A program made the translations under genes and the position numbers. Under the pieces are notes generated by a model. That model searched no databases and was not told the DNA's origin. It saw nothing but the letters and a program-made list of their open reading frames with translations. A stretch of 64,000 bases of DNA from Variovorax sp. PBL-E5 (GTDB lineage: Bacteria; Pseudomonadota; Gammaproteobacteria; Burkholderiales; Burkholderiaceae_C): contig NZ_LR594671.1 of assembly GCF_901827185.1 (NCBI RefSeq), forward strand, positions 4,304,001 to 4,368,000, read 5' to 3'. Positions 1 through 8,631 of this stretch are shown here, piece after piece (position 1 is the stretch's first letter; every line of letters starts with the position of its first letter).

Positions 1-243
1 GCCGTCCAGCACATAGGCCGGCGCGATGCAGCACAGCACCGCATCGGCGCCGGTCGCCTCGACCGCCTCGCGCATCGAATCGAAGACCGGCACGCCGGCG
101 ACCACCGAGCCGCCCTTGCCCGGCGTGACGCCGCCGACGAGCGGTGTGCCGCCGGCGATCATCTTCTCGGCGAACAGGCGCCCGGTCTGGCCGGTGATGC
201 CCTGCACCAGGATCTTCGAATGAGAGCCGACCAGGATGCTCAT
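1..243 (-). CDS. Succinyl-CoA ligase alpha subunit-like protein (SucD family), 3' part missing
   Basis: Only the first 81 codons are inside the window; the gene continues past the left edge. The protein begins MSILVGSHSKILVQGITGQT and carries the CoA-binding Rossmann motif of SucD (GITGQTG) and the family signature VGGVTPGKGG. SucD carries the CoA site and the phosphohistidine of the ADP- or GDP-forming acyl-CoA ligase. The start codon overlaps the stop of the preceding SucC-like gene (ATGA), so the two should be translationally coupled. Because it sits in a catabolic operon with enoyl-CoA hydratases, it is more likely a pathway-specific CoA ligase than the TCA-cycle enzyme (inference). Confidence 0.85.
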   Translation of the reverse strand, partial: MSILVGSHSKILVQGITGQTGRLFAEKMIAGGTPLVGGVTPGKGGSVVAGVPVFDSMREAVEATGADAVLCCIAPAYVLDG

Positions 244-1406
244 CGTGCCGTCTCCTGCGATGGCGCAACCGCGGCGGCGAGCGCGAGCACGCGGTCGGCG
301 GCGTCGCTCAGCGAGGGGGTGTAGAAGCAACCGGCGTCTTCCATGATCTTCTGCGAGCTCTCCTGCTTCACGCCGCGCATGCGCACCACCACGCGGTCGC
401 GGCTCGGTGCGCCCGGCATGCCGAGCGCCTGCACCAGCGCCTGCGCCAGGGCGTCGGTGGAACGCAGCTGGTAGAAGGCATTGATGAACACGATCTCGGC
501 CTCGAGCATGAAGAGCGCGCCGATGACCTCGGCCGTGTGCGCGACGCCGCGCGCCAGCGCGCCATGCAGCTCGATCGCGCCGGCCACGCTCACGCCGGAC
601 ATCGCGATCTGGTCGTAGGTCGCCATCGTCAGGCCCGCGCCGTTGCCGAGCAGCGCCACCGCGGGCCGCGCGAGCGGCGGCGTCCGCGAACGGTTGTCCA
701 CGCCGATCACGCCGAGCGCGCGGCAGCGCTGCATGAAGGCGCTGTCGGACGACCATGCGATCGGACTCGAGCGCGCGGGATGCCGGGCGACCGCATCGTC
801 GTCGAGCACCACCTTCGCGTCGGCGGCCACGAGGCGGCCATCGGCCGTCTGGATCACGGGGTTGATCTCGACCAGTTCGGCGTCCTCGCCGATGAGTGTC
901 TCGACCACCTGTCTCGCGATGTGCTCGAACTGCACGCCGATGTCCTGCGCGAGACCGAGCGCACGCTTCAGGCGCTCGATCTGGAAGCCGGCCAGCCCGA
1001 TCAGCGGATCGATGTCGATGCTCGCGACCTGCGACGGAGGCACCTGTTCGATGTCCATGCCGCCGGCGGCGCTGGCCATCACGGTCACGCGGCCACGATC
1101 GCGATTGACGAAGGCGGCGAGGTAGAACTCGTGCGCGATCTGCAGCATCGGCTCGACGTACACGGCGTGCACCGGCTCGTCGCCGAGACGCTTTCCTTGC
1201 AACTGAATCGCCTGGCTTTCGAGTTCATCGCGCGTGGCCGCCATGAGGATGCCACCGCGCTTGCCGCGTCCACCCGCCAGCACCTGCGCCTTGACCACCC
1301 AGCCGCGTTCGCCGGCCTCGGGCTGCTTCGGCCAGAGCGCGCCCGGCGGGATCGGCACGCCGTGGCTCGCCAGCAGCGCCTTGCCCTCGTATTCGAGAAG
1401 TTTCAT
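240..1406 (-). CDS. Succinyl-CoA ligase beta subunit-like protein (SucC family, ATP-grasp)
   Basis: A 388-residue protein, the same length as typical SucC. It starts MKLLEYEGKALLASHGVPIP and has the ATP-grasp core: VVKAQVLAGGRGKRGG near residue 40, ELVEINPVI near 180 and LLGNGAGLTMATYD near 250. SucC binds the nucleotide and the acid substrate and partners SucD. The C-terminal third differs clearly from housekeeping SucC and lacks the usual FLDVGGGA string, so the acid may not be succinate; malate-CoA-ligase-type or other acyl substrates are possible. It lies 34 bp after an enoyl-CoA hydratase gene and overlaps sucD by 4 bp. Confidence 0.85.
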   Translation of the reverse strand: MKLLEYEGKALLASHGVPIPPGALWPKQPEAGERGWVVKAQVLAGGRGKRGGILMAATRDELESQAIQLQGKRLGDEPVHAVYVEPMLQIAHEFYLAAFVNRDRGRVTVMASAAGGMDIEQVPPSQVASIDIDPLIGLAGFQIERLKRALGLAQDIGVQFEHIARQVVETLIGEDAELVEINPVIQTADGRLVAADAKVVLDDDAVARHPARSSPIAWSSDSAFMQRCRALGVIGVDNRSRTPPLARPAVALLGNGAGLTMATYDQIAMSGVSVAGAIELHGALARGVAHTAEVIGALFMLEAEIVFINAFYQLRSTDALAQALVQALGMPGAPSRDRVVVRMRGVKQESSQKIMEDAGCFYTPSLSDAADRVLALAAAVAPSQETAR

Positions 1407-1440
1407 GCGATCGTTGTGTCCAGACGAATGCGGGCGCGGT

Positions 1441-2238
1441 TCATTGACCCTTGAACGGGCCGGCCTTGCGCTTCTCGGCGAAGGCCCGCGCGCTTTCCTT
1501 GAAGTCCTCGGTCAGGTGCAGTTTGAGCGGCGTGGTCTGCAGGTAGGCCTCGCGCTCGGCCTGGTCCATGTACCACCGGCGCGTGCGCACCGTGGCGCGC
1601 ACGCTCAGCGGCGGATTGGCGGCGATCTGCCGCGCGAGCTCACAGGCCTGCGCCACGTGCTGCCCCTTGGGCGCGACACGGTCGATGACGCCGGCGGCCA
1701 GCGCTTCCTCGGCGGTGAAGAAGCGCCCGGTGATCGCGGCTTCGGTCGCGAACGATCGGGCACCGCGGAAGTTCAGCAGCGCCCAGTACCTCGACGAGGC
1801 CAGGCCGCGCGAGGTCTCGGTCACCTGGAAGCGCGTGCCTTCCTCGGCCACCACCATCTCGCTTTCGAGCACCATGCCGAGGCCGAGGCCGACCGCGAAG
1901 CCATGCGGCGCCGCGATCACCGGCTTCCAGTTGATGGCGCGCGTGAACAGGTCGGCCGAGTGCGCGCCCCAGCCTTGCGAGCCGCCATGGCGCTTCAGGT
2001 CTTCCTCGCTGCGCAGCTGGCGCTGGTGCACGTCGGCACCGCTGGAGAAGGCACGGCCCTCGCCGCGCAGCACGGCGACGTCGGCCGCCGGATCGATGTC
2101 GAACTCGTGCAGCACCTCGGCCAGCCGCATCACCATCGCGTCGTTGAACGCGTTGAGTTTCTGCGGACGGTTGAAGCTGATCGTCGCGATGCGGTCGCGG
2201 CATTCGTAGCGGATGAAGTCTTGGGCGTTTTCGGACAT
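1441..2238 (-). CDS. Enoyl-CoA hydratase/isomerase family protein
   Basis: A 265-residue crotonase-fold protein. The ATG at 2238 is preferred to an upstream frame extension because the homologous region begins at FIRYECRDRIATISFNRPQK. The oxyanion-hole segment GRAFSSGADV and the second glycine-rich loop HGFAVGLGLGMVLE are present. The usual hydratase glutamate region reads VTETSRGLASSRY, so one acid is kept but the context is unusual. The exact reaction (hydration, isomerisation or C-C cleavage) cannot be told. It is the fourth gene of the leftward operon, 11 bp after the next hydratase-family gene. Confidence 0.85.
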   Translation of the reverse strand: MSENAQDFIRYECRDRIATISFNRPQKLNAFNDAMVMRLAEVLHEFDIDPAADVAVLRGEGRAFSSGADVHQRQLRSEEDLKRHGGSQGWGAHSADLFTRAINWKPVIAAPHGFAVGLGLGMVLESEMVVAEEGTRFQVTETSRGLASSRYWALLNFRGARSFATEAAITGRFFTAEEALAAGVIDRVAPKGQHVAQACELARQIAANPPLSVRATVRTRRWYMDQAEREAYLQTTPLKLHLTEDFKESARAFAEKRKAGPFKGQ

Positions 2239-2249
2239 GGTCGCCGCGC

Positions 2250-3083
2250 TCACTCGTAGGGCCGCAGCGGGTCGTACTGCAGGTCGATCCATTCGGCGGT
2301 GAACTCCGGCACCTTGCCTTCCTTGAAGGCGCGCGGGCCGATGCGCGCATCCTTGTGGAACATCAGCTCCACGTTCGCGAGCACCTGCGCCTCGAAGCCC
2401 TTCACCGGGTCCAGGCCCAGGCCCTGGTTGCGCGCGTTCTTGATCGCGCCGTAGGCCTGCGTCGGGCCTTTCGCCAATTTGTGCGCGAGCTCGAAGGCAC
2501 GCTCCTCGAGCTTGTCCTTGGCCACGACCTCGCTGACCAGCCCCAGCCGCTCGGCCTCCTCCATCTCGATGAAACGGCCGAGCAGCAGCATCTCCGTCGC
2601 GCGGCCCAGGCCCACGTAGCGCGGCAGCAGGTAGGTCGATCCGCCGCCGAGCCCGCGCGTCACGTACACCGCGCCGAACTTCGTTTCGGGATCGCAGAGG
2701 CGGAAGTCGCAGGCCAGCGCGAGATCGAGCCCCGCGCCCACCGCATAGCCCTGCACGATGCCCACCACCGGCTTGCGCAGCGTGAGCATGTCCAGCACGG
2801 CGCGCGGAAATCCGGTGCGCATGCGGCTCTGCAGGTCGGGCGGTCCGTACTTGAAGCGGTCCTCGGGCGCGAGGTCGTCGCCGGCGCAGAAGGCGCGCCC
2901 TTCGCCGCGCAGCACCATCACGCGCACCGTGTTGTCGCGCCGGATCTGCTCGATCACGTCGACCAGGCGCAGGATCATCTCGGGATAGAGCGCGTTGAGC
3001 TTGTGGGGACGGTCCAGCGTGACCGTGGCGATGGGACCGTCGATATCGAGACGGACTCTTTCGAGGGAACTGCTTTCCGGCAT
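2250..3083 (-). CDS. Enoyl-CoA hydratase/isomerase family protein
   Basis: A 277-residue crotonase-superfamily protein with the N-terminal signature VTLDRPHKLNALYPEM, the CoA/oxyanion-hole loop GRAFCAGDDL and the second loop QGYAVGAGLDLALACDFRL. The active-site acid region reads KFGAVYVTRGLGGGSTYLLPR, where the first glutamate of classical hydratases is not obvious. It may therefore be an isomerase or hydrolase-type member (inference). It sits between kynureninase and another crotonase in one leftward transcription unit, with a 30-bp gap to kynU. Confidence 0.85.
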   Translation of the reverse strand: MPESSSLERVRLDIDGPIATVTLDRPHKLNALYPEMILRLVDVIEQIRRDNTVRVMVLRGEGRAFCAGDDLAPEDRFKYGPPDLQSRMRTGFPRAVLDMLTLRKPVVGIVQGYAVGAGLDLALACDFRLCDPETKFGAVYVTRGLGGGSTYLLPRYVGLGRATEMLLLGRFIEMEEAERLGLVSEVVAKDKLEERAFELAHKLAKGPTQAYGAIKNARNQGLGLDPVKGFEAQVLANVELMFHKDARIGPRAFKEGKVPEFTAEWIDLQYDPLRPYE

Positions 3084-3113
3084 CGGGTTGACTCCTTCAG
3101 TTGACGAGACAAT

Positions 3114-4349
3114 TCAGAGATTCAGCCTGGCCGCGCACTGCCGCACGCGATCCATCGCGTCCCATGCATCGACATGGCGCGTGTACATCGGTGCAGGCGC
3201 GAGCCTGAGCATGTCGGGCGGCCTGAAGTCGGGGACGACCCGGTCCGCGATCAGCGCGCGCACGATGTCCTTGGCCCTCGGATGCCGCAGCGTGATGTGC
3301 GATCCCCTGCGGCGCGCGTCGCGCGGCGACGCGACGGTGAATCCGTGCGGTGCCAGCCGTTCGTCGGCGAGCGCGATCAGCAGCTGGGTCATCCGCCGGC
3401 CTTTCGCCTGCAGCCGGTCGACGCCTGCCTCGGCGATCAGCGCGACGCCCGGCTCGATCGCAAGGGTCGAGAGGATGGCCGGGATGCCGACCAGGAAGGA
3501 TTCGATGCCCTCTGCCGGCTCGAAGCTGTCCGACATGGCGAACTGGTCGCGATGGCCGAACCACCCCCAGATCGGCTGCCGAAGCCGCGCCTGCTGCGAC
3601 TGCCGCACATAGACGAAGGACGGTGCGCCGGGTCCGCCGTTGAGGTACTTGTAGGTGCAGCCCACCGCGAGGTCGGCGCCGCTGCTTTCCAGCGGCACCT
3701 CGACCGCGCCCGCCGAATGGCTGACGTCCCACAGGATCAGCGCGCCGGCCTCGTGCACCGCGCGCGTCACCTGCGCCATGTCGAGCAGCGCGCCCGAACG
3801 GTAAGCCACGTGCGACAGGCAGACCAGCGCCGTGTCCGAATCGATGCCGGCCTTCAGCACTGCCGGATCGAGGCCCTGCACCGGGTCGGCATGCAGCACC
3901 TTCAGTTCGAGCGACCGTTGTGCCGCGAGCGACTGCAGCACATACATGTCGGTGGGGAAGTTGTCGTCGCTCGTGACGATGGTGCGCCGGCCTGACTGCG
4001 CGCCCAGCGCGGCGGCCGCGGCCTTGTAGAGATTCACCGAGGTGGCGTCGCCGACGATGACCTCGCCGGGATTCGCCTGCACCACCGATCGCGCGATGGC
4101 ATCGCCGATCTCGCGCGGCAGATGAATCCATCGGCGCCACGCGATGATGAGATCCGTGCGCCAGGTGTCGAGTGCCTGAGACACCAGCGCCGCAGTGCAT
4201 GCAGGCGGGCGGCCGAACGAATTGCCGTCCATGTACAGGGCCGAGCCGTCGTCGATGGCGAACGCGTCGCGCAAACCCGCCAGCGGATCCGCGAGGTCCA
4301 TCTCGTGTGCCATCTCGCGCGTGAGGGGCGATGCAACGGATGGATTCAT
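3114..4349 (-). CDS. kynU: Kynureninase
   Basis: A 411-residue PLP enzyme of the size of bacterial KynU, which cleaves L-kynurenine to anthranilate and alanine. Visible family motifs are YMDGNSFGRPP near residue 40, the PLP phosphate/ring region with WDVSHSAGAVEVPL near 215, the Schiff-base lysine in GCTYKYLNGGPGAPSF near 235, and the GWFGHRDQFAM segment near 265. No tryptophan dioxygenase (kynA) or formamidase (kynB) is in the window. Instead it lies among enoyl-CoA hydratases and a CoA ligase, so it may act on kynurenine or on another beta-(2-aminobenzoyl)- or oxo-amino acid. A long open frame in another phase over the same bases is a shadow. Confidence 0.88.
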   Translation of the reverse strand: MNPSVASPLTREMAHEMDLADPLAGLRDAFAIDDGSALYMDGNSFGRPPACTAALVSQALDTWRTDLIIAWRRWIHLPREIGDAIARSVVQANPGEVIVGDATSVNLYKAAAAALGAQSGRRTIVTSDDNFPTDMYVLQSLAAQRSLELKVLHADPVQGLDPAVLKAGIDSDTALVCLSHVAYRSGALLDMAQVTRAVHEAGALILWDVSHSAGAVEVPLESSGADLAVGCTYKYLNGGPGAPSFVYVRQSQQARLRQPIWGWFGHRDQFAMSDSFEPAEGIESFLVGIPAILSTLAIEPGVALIAEAGVDRLQAKGRRMTQLLIALADERLAPHGFTVASPRDARRRGSHITLRHPRAKDIVRALIADRVVPDFRPPDMLRLAPAPMYTRHVDAWDAMDRVRQCAARLNL

Positions 4350-4398
4350 GGCACAACGCGCCGTCCACGACGCACGAAGTGGGCGAGCCCGGGGGTGT

Positions 4399-5157
4399 TC
4401 ATCGCCTTTTCGCCATGAAGTCTTCCATCATCCGTGCCGGCTCACCGGAGGCATACGACTCCCGGTGCGCGCGGATCGCGGCGGCGATGGTGTGCTGGAA
4501 GGCGGCTTCGGTCATGTCCGCGAACCAGGCGCGGTCCAGCTTCATCGCGAGCGGCGCCTTGGCGGCGAGTTCATTCGCGATCTGCAGCGACTTCGCCAGC
4601 ACCTCCTGCCGCGGCACCAGATGGTGGACGAGGCCGATGCGATGGCACTCGTCCGCCGGCATCATGCGGCCCGTGAGCGTGAGCTCGACGGTGCGCGACA
4701 TGCCGAGGATTTCCTTCATGATCCACGGCCCGGTGATGCTCGCGATGCCGGCGTTGATCTCGGGCTGCCCCATCCGCACGTCCGCATGCGCGACCCGGAT
4801 GTCCCCGAGCAGCGCGACCTGGAACGCGGAGCCCGCCGCAGTGCCGTTGAGGGCCATCACGATGGGCTTGGTCAGGCGGCGCAAGGTGCCGTAGAAGGTC
4901 TCCCATTCGCGGATCCACACTTCGGCGCGATCGGCATCGAAGTCGTGCGCCTCGGCGAAATCCTGCCCGGCCGAAAAGGCCCGCTCGCCCGCGCCGGTGA
5001 GGACCACGGCGCCCACGCCGTCGTCGCGGTCGAAATCGCGCAGGGCGCGCACGATGTCGTCGCGCATCGGGCGATCCCACGCGTTCAGCTTCTCGGGCTT
5101 GTTCAACGTGATCAGCCCGACACGGTCTTGCTGATCGATCAGGATATGCGCAGACAT
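4399..5157 (-). CDS. Enoyl-CoA hydratase/isomerase family protein, first gene of the kynU operon
   Basis: A 252-residue crotonase-fold protein starting MSAHILIDQQDRVGLITLNK. It has the oxyanion-hole loop RAFSAGQDF, the second loop NGTAAGSAFQVALLGDIRV, and MGQPEINAGIASITG, in which the glutamates typical of hydratases are visible. It is the promoter-proximal gene of the leftward operon to sucD, with 49 bp before kynU. An 11-bp palindrome lies 14 bp upstream of its start codon, the likely control point of the operon. Confidence 0.87.
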   Translation of the reverse strand: MSAHILIDQQDRVGLITLNKPEKLNAWDRPMRDDIVRALRDFDRDDGVGAVVLTGAGERAFSAGQDFAEAHDFDADRAEVWIREWETFYGTLRRLTKPIVMALNGTAAGSAFQVALLGDIRVAHADVRMGQPEINAGIASITGPWIMKEILGMSRTVELTLTGRMMPADECHRIGLVHHLVPRQEVLAKSLQIANELAAKAPLAMKLDRAWFADMTEAAFQHTIAAAIRAHRESYASGEPARMMEDFMAKRR

Positions 5158-5170
5158 TTATCGCATCCCA

Positions 5171-5181
5171 ATAGTTACTAT
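5171..5181. promoter_or_regulatory. Operator-like palindrome upstream of the kynU operon
   Basis: The sequence ATAGTTACTAT is a perfect inverted repeat (ATAGT, one base, ACTAT) in an AT-richer pocket just upstream of the first start codon at 5157. Short palindromes of this kind so close to the start are typical of MarR- or GntR-type repressor sites on catabolic operons. No such regulator gene adjoins it, so it may be encoded beyond the left edge (inference). Confidence 0.45.
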
Positions 5182-5287
5182 CGAGATGAAATTTACGCCG
5201 GACTACCGCGCCGGGCCAGCGGGAAATCCCTCGGGTGCGCGAACGCCCGGGGCCGGCGCCCCCTGCGTGCGGGAAAGCGCGCCCTGA

Positions 5288-6637
5288 TCAGGGCTGCTGC
5301 AGGCGCTGAAGCAGGTCGAGGGTGGGGTAGCCGTCGGCAGCGAGGCCGACGCTGCGCTGGTAGCGGCGCAGCCCTTCGCGGGTGGCCGGGCCCATGACGC
5401 CGTCGGGCTCGCCGCTGGCAAAGCCGCGCTGGTTCAGCGCGGCCTGCAACGCCAGCAGCTGGCTGCGCGTGAGCGCCTGGAGGTCGCGTGGCCACGGCGC
5501 CTGCACGCCCGGGCCGCCGCTCAGGCGCTGCGCCAGGAGGCCGACCGCGAGCGCGTAGCTGGTCGAGTTGTTGTAGCGCAGGATGGCCCGGAAATTGGGC
5601 CCGACCAGGAAAGCCGGCCCGCGCGCGCCCGCGAGCAGCAGGACCGAGCCGTCGGCGAACTCGGGCAAGACTTGGCCGTCCATGGCGCGCAGGCCTTCGG
5701 CGACCCATTGCGCCGTGGGCTGGCGGATGCCGGCATCGGCGCGCGCAACGTCGAACCCGGCTGGCAACTGGACCTCGACACCCCAGGGCATGCCCGCCTG
5801 CCAGCCCGAGCGCGAAAGAAAGTTCGCGGTCGAAGCCGTGACGTCGGCCATGCTGACCCAGATATCGCGCCGGCCGTCGCCATCGCCGTCCACCGCGTAG
5901 GCCAGGAAGTTCGATGGCAGGAACTGGGTCTGGCCCATGGCGCCGGCCCAGGAGCCGATCATGTGCGCGCGATCGATGTCGCCGTTGTCGAGGATCTTCA
6001 GCGCAGCGAGCAGCTCGCGGCGCGCCCAGTCCGCACGGCGGCCGTCGAAGCCCAGCGTCGCCAGCGCATCGATGGTCGGCGTGCTGCCGTAGTTGCTGCC
6101 GTAGTTGCTTTCCATGCCCCAGATGGCGATCACGATGGCGGGCGGAACGCCGTAGCGCTGCGCCGCGGCGTCGGTTTCGCTGCGAAGCTGCTGCAGCTTG
6201 TCCTGGCCCTGCGCGACGCGCTGGGCCGTCACGGTGCCGTCGAGGTAGTCCCAGACGGTGCGGGTGAATTCGGGCTGTGCGCGATCCAGTTCGATGACGC
6301 GCGGCAGGTACTGGACATCGTCGAATGCCCCATGCAGCGTCGCTTCGCTGATGCCCGCTGCGCGCGCGGTGGTGCGGAAGTCCGCGACCCACTGCGCAAA
6401 GCCTTGCTGGAGCGCCGCTTCATCCGTGGCCGCAGGCGCGGTCGCCGGTGGCGGCGTCGGCGTCGGCGACGCTGCGGGCCGCGCGCCGGTCGCATTGGCC
6501 GGCGGCTGCGAGGGCGCCACGGGTGGCGCGGATGCGCAGCCCGCCAGCAGCGCGGCCGTCAGCATCGCCAGCGCAAGCCCGGTGAATCGCGGCGAAGAAA
6601 AATCGGGCTGGCGCATTTCTCGGACCCTCACGTTCAT
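5288..6637 (-). CDS. Lytic murein transglycosylase (MltB-type) lipoprotein with C-terminal peptidoglycan-binding domain
   Basis: About 449 residues. The N-terminus has a lipoprotein signal ending LTAALLAGC, so it should be anchored in the outer membrane facing the periplasm. A Pro/Ala-rich linker follows, then the MltB/SLT_2 domain (residues about 75-360) with the catalytic glutamate in IWGMESNYGSNYGSTPTID and the GSWAGAMGQTQFLPSNF motif. A PG_binding_1 domain ends the protein (ALTRSQLLALQAALNQ through DLLQRLQQP). It cuts peptidoglycan glycan strands to 1,6-anhydro ends. An internal ATG at 6616 is an alternative start with a good Shine-Dalgarno. It lies 11 bp after lolD and may be co-transcribed. 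Confidence 0.9.
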   Translation of the reverse strand: MNVRVREMRQPDFSSPRFTGLALAMLTAALLAGCASAPPVAPSQPPANATGARPAASPTPTPPPATAPAATDEAALQQGFAQWVADFRTTARAAGISEATLHGAFDDVQYLPRVIELDRAQPEFTRTVWDYLDGTVTAQRVAQGQDKLQQLRSETDAAAQRYGVPPAIVIAIWGMESNYGSNYGSTPTIDALATLGFDGRRADWARRELLAALKILDNGDIDRAHMIGSWAGAMGQTQFLPSNFLAYAVDGDGDGRRDIWVSMADVTASTANFLSRSGWQAGMPWGVEVQLPAGFDVARADAGIRQPTAQWVAEGLRAMDGQVLPEFADGSVLLLAGARGPAFLVGPNFRAILRYNNSTSYALAVGLLAQRLSGGPGVQAPWPRDLQALTRSQLLALQAALNQRGFASGEPDGVMGPATREGLRRYQRSVGLAADGYPTLDLLQRLQQP

Positions 6638-6648
6638 GCAGCGCCGCC

Positions 6649-7347
6649 TCAGCCTGCGAGCCGGCCCGCGGTCAGCCGCAGCACGCGGTCGCAGCGCGTG
6701 GCCAGCGTCTCGTCGTGCGTGACCATGACGAAGGCCGTGCCGCGCTCGCGCGCGAGCTGGAGCATCAGCGCGAACACGCCGTCCGCCGTGGCGCGGTCGA
6801 GGTTGCCGGTCGGCTCGTCGGCCAGCACGCAATCCGGATGCGTGACCAGCGCGCGCGCGATCGCCACGCGCTGGCGCTCGCCGCCGGACAGCTCGGCCGG
6901 CCGGTGCTGCAGGCGCTCGCCGAGGCCGACCGCGGTGAGCATCGCGGTCGCGGCATCGTGGGCCTGCGCCGGCGTCATGCGCCGGATCCGAAGCGGCATC
7001 GCGACGTTGTCGAGCGCGCTGAACTCGGGCAGCAGATGATGGAACTGGTAGACGAAGCCGAGGTGCGTGTTGCGCAGGCGTCCCTGCTCGGCCGCGTCGA
7101 CATGCGCGATGTTGCGGCCATGCAGCTCGACGCTGCCGGCGGTCGGCGCATCGAGGCCGCCCATCAGGTGCAGCAGCGTGCTCTTGCCGGAACCCGAGGC
7201 GCCGACGATGGCCATCGTCTCGCCGGCGCGCACGTCGAGGTCGACGCCGTGCAGCACGGTGAGGTCGATGCGGCCTTCGTGAAAGCGTTTGGTGAGACCG
7301 CGGACTTTCAGCACCGCGCCGTTGGCGCCCGCTCGGGGTTCACTCAT
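6649..7347 (-). CDS. lolD: Lipoprotein-releasing ABC transporter ATPase LolD
   Basis: A 232-residue ABC ATPase with Walker [10 protein letters not shown], the Q-loop in [13 protein letters not shown] (the LolD/MacB-type hallmark), the signature [17 protein letters not shown] and Walker [12 protein letters not shown]. With LolC/LolE it extracts outer-membrane lipoproteins from the inner membrane and hands them to LolA. It overlaps the upstream lolC-type gene by 8 bp, as in standard lol operons. Confidence 0.93.
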   Translation of the reverse strand: MSEPRAGANGAVLKVRGLTKRFHEGRIDLTVLHGVDLDVRAGETMAIVGASGSGKSTLLHLMGGLDAPTAGSVELHGRNIAHVDAAEQGRLRNTHLGFVYQFHHLLPEFSALDNVAMPLRIRRMTPAQAHDAATAMLTAVGLGERLQHRPAELSGGERQRVAIARALVTHPDCVLADEPTGNLDRATADGVFALMLQLARERGTAFVMVTHDETLATRCDRVLRLTAGRLAG

Positions 7348-8596
7348 AGCGCAGCGCCTCGGCCGGGTTGACGCGGCTGGCGCGCCAGCTCGGGTACAGG
7401 GTCGCGACGAAGGCGAGGATGAGCGAGATCACCGTGATCGGCACGATGTCGCCCTGCTGCGGATCGCTCGGCATCTTGCTGATCAGGTAGATGTCCTGCG
7501 GCAGGAAGCTCGCATGGAACAGATGTTCCAGCGCCGGCACGATGACGTCGATGTTGTAGGCGATGAGCAGCCCCAGCAGCAGCCCGGCCAGCGTGCCGAT
7601 GACGCCGACCATCGCGCCCTGCACCACGAAGATGGTCATGATGCTTTTCGGGCTCGAACCCAGCGTGCGCAGGATGGCGATGTCGGCGCGCTTGTCGGTC
7701 ACCGTCATCACCAGCGTCGACACCAGGTTGAAGGCGGCCACCGCGACGATCAGCGTGAGGATGATGAACATCATGCGTTTCTCGACCTGCACGGCGGCGA
7801 ACCAGGTCTTGTTCTGCTGCGTCCAGTCGCGGATCAGGAAGCTGCCGGGCAGCGTGCCGGCGAGTTCGTGGGCCACCTCGGGCGCCTGGTGCAGGTCCTT
7901 GAGCTTGATGCGCACGCCGCTCGGCCCTTCGAGGCGGAACACGCGTTCGGCGTCCTGCTCGTGGATCATCGCCAGCGCCGAGTCGTACTCGTAGTGGCCC
8001 GAATCGAAGGTGCCCACCACGGTGAACTGCTTCAGGCGCGGCACCACGCCGGCCGGCGTGACCTGGCCGCCGGGTGCGACCAGCGTCACCTTGTCGCCGT
8101 CGCGCACGAACAGCGAGCGCGCGAGCTCGACGCCGAGCACGATGCCGAACTCGCCCGGCACCAGCTTCTTCAGCGCGCCATGCTCGGCGGTGGTGGAGAT
8201 GTCGGTCACCTGCGGCTCCAGCGCCGGATCGATGCCGCGCACCAGCGTGCCCTTCATGTCCTCGCCGCGCGCGATCAGGGCCTGCGCGGCGATGAAGGGC
8301 GCCACGCCGACCACCTGCGGGTTCTTGCGCGCGCCGGCCATGATGCCGTCGATGTCGCCGAGCGCCTGGCCGTCGCGCGACAGGATCTCGATGTGCGAGA
8401 TCACGCCGAGCATGCGGTCGGTGACTTCCTTCTGGAAGCCGTTCATCACGCTCAGCACGATGATCAGCGCCGCCACGCCCAGCGCGATGCCGAGCATCGA
8501 GACACCGGAGATGAAGGAGATGAAGCCGTTGCGCCGCGTGGCCCGGCCTGCGCGCGTGTAGCGCCAGCCGAGTTGCAGTTCATAGGGAAGGGGCAT
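7340..8596 (-). CDS. lolC: Lipoprotein-releasing ABC transporter permease LolC/LolE
   Basis: A 418-residue membrane protein. It begins with the LolC/E signature [24 protein letters not shown] (positions 2-25 of the protein) and has one N-terminal membrane span ([16 protein letters not shown]), a large periplasmic domain of about 210 residues, and three C-terminal FtsX-like spans ending in [15 protein letters not shown]. It forms the membrane part of the Lol exporter. Only one such gene is seen, so it may act as a homodimer (LolF-like) or pair with a copy elsewhere. It is divergent from the next gene across only 35 bp. Confidence 0.92.
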   Translation of the reverse strand: MPLPYELQLGWRYTRAGRATRRNGFISFISGVSMLGIALGVAALIIVLSVMNGFQKEVTDRMLGVISHIEILSRDGQALGDIDGIMAGARKNPQVVGVAPFIAAQALIARGEDMKGTLVRGIDPALEPQVTDISTTAEHGALKKLVPGEFGIVLGVELARSLFVRDGDKVTLVAPGGQVTPAGVVPRLKQFTVVGTFDSGHYEYDSALAMIHEQDAERVFRLEGPSGVRIKLKDLHQAPEVAHELAGTLPGSFLIRDWTQQNKTWFAAVQVEKRMMFIILTLIVAVAAFNLVSTLVMTVTDKRADIAILRTLGSSPKSIMTIFVVQGAMVGVIGTLAGLLLGLLIAYNIDVIVPALEHLFHASFLPQDIYLISKMPSDPQQGDIVPITVISLILAFVATLYPSWRASRVNPAEALRYE

Positions 8597-8631
8597 AGAG
8601 GAAGAATTGTGGCATCCCGGACAATAGGGTC

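Noticed and set aside
3097..4368. A 423-codon open frame on the minus strand, over kynureninase in another phase
   Set aside because: It is rich in Arg/Gly/His with no motifs, while the other phase encodes a clear kynureninase. GC-rich DNA gives such shadows.
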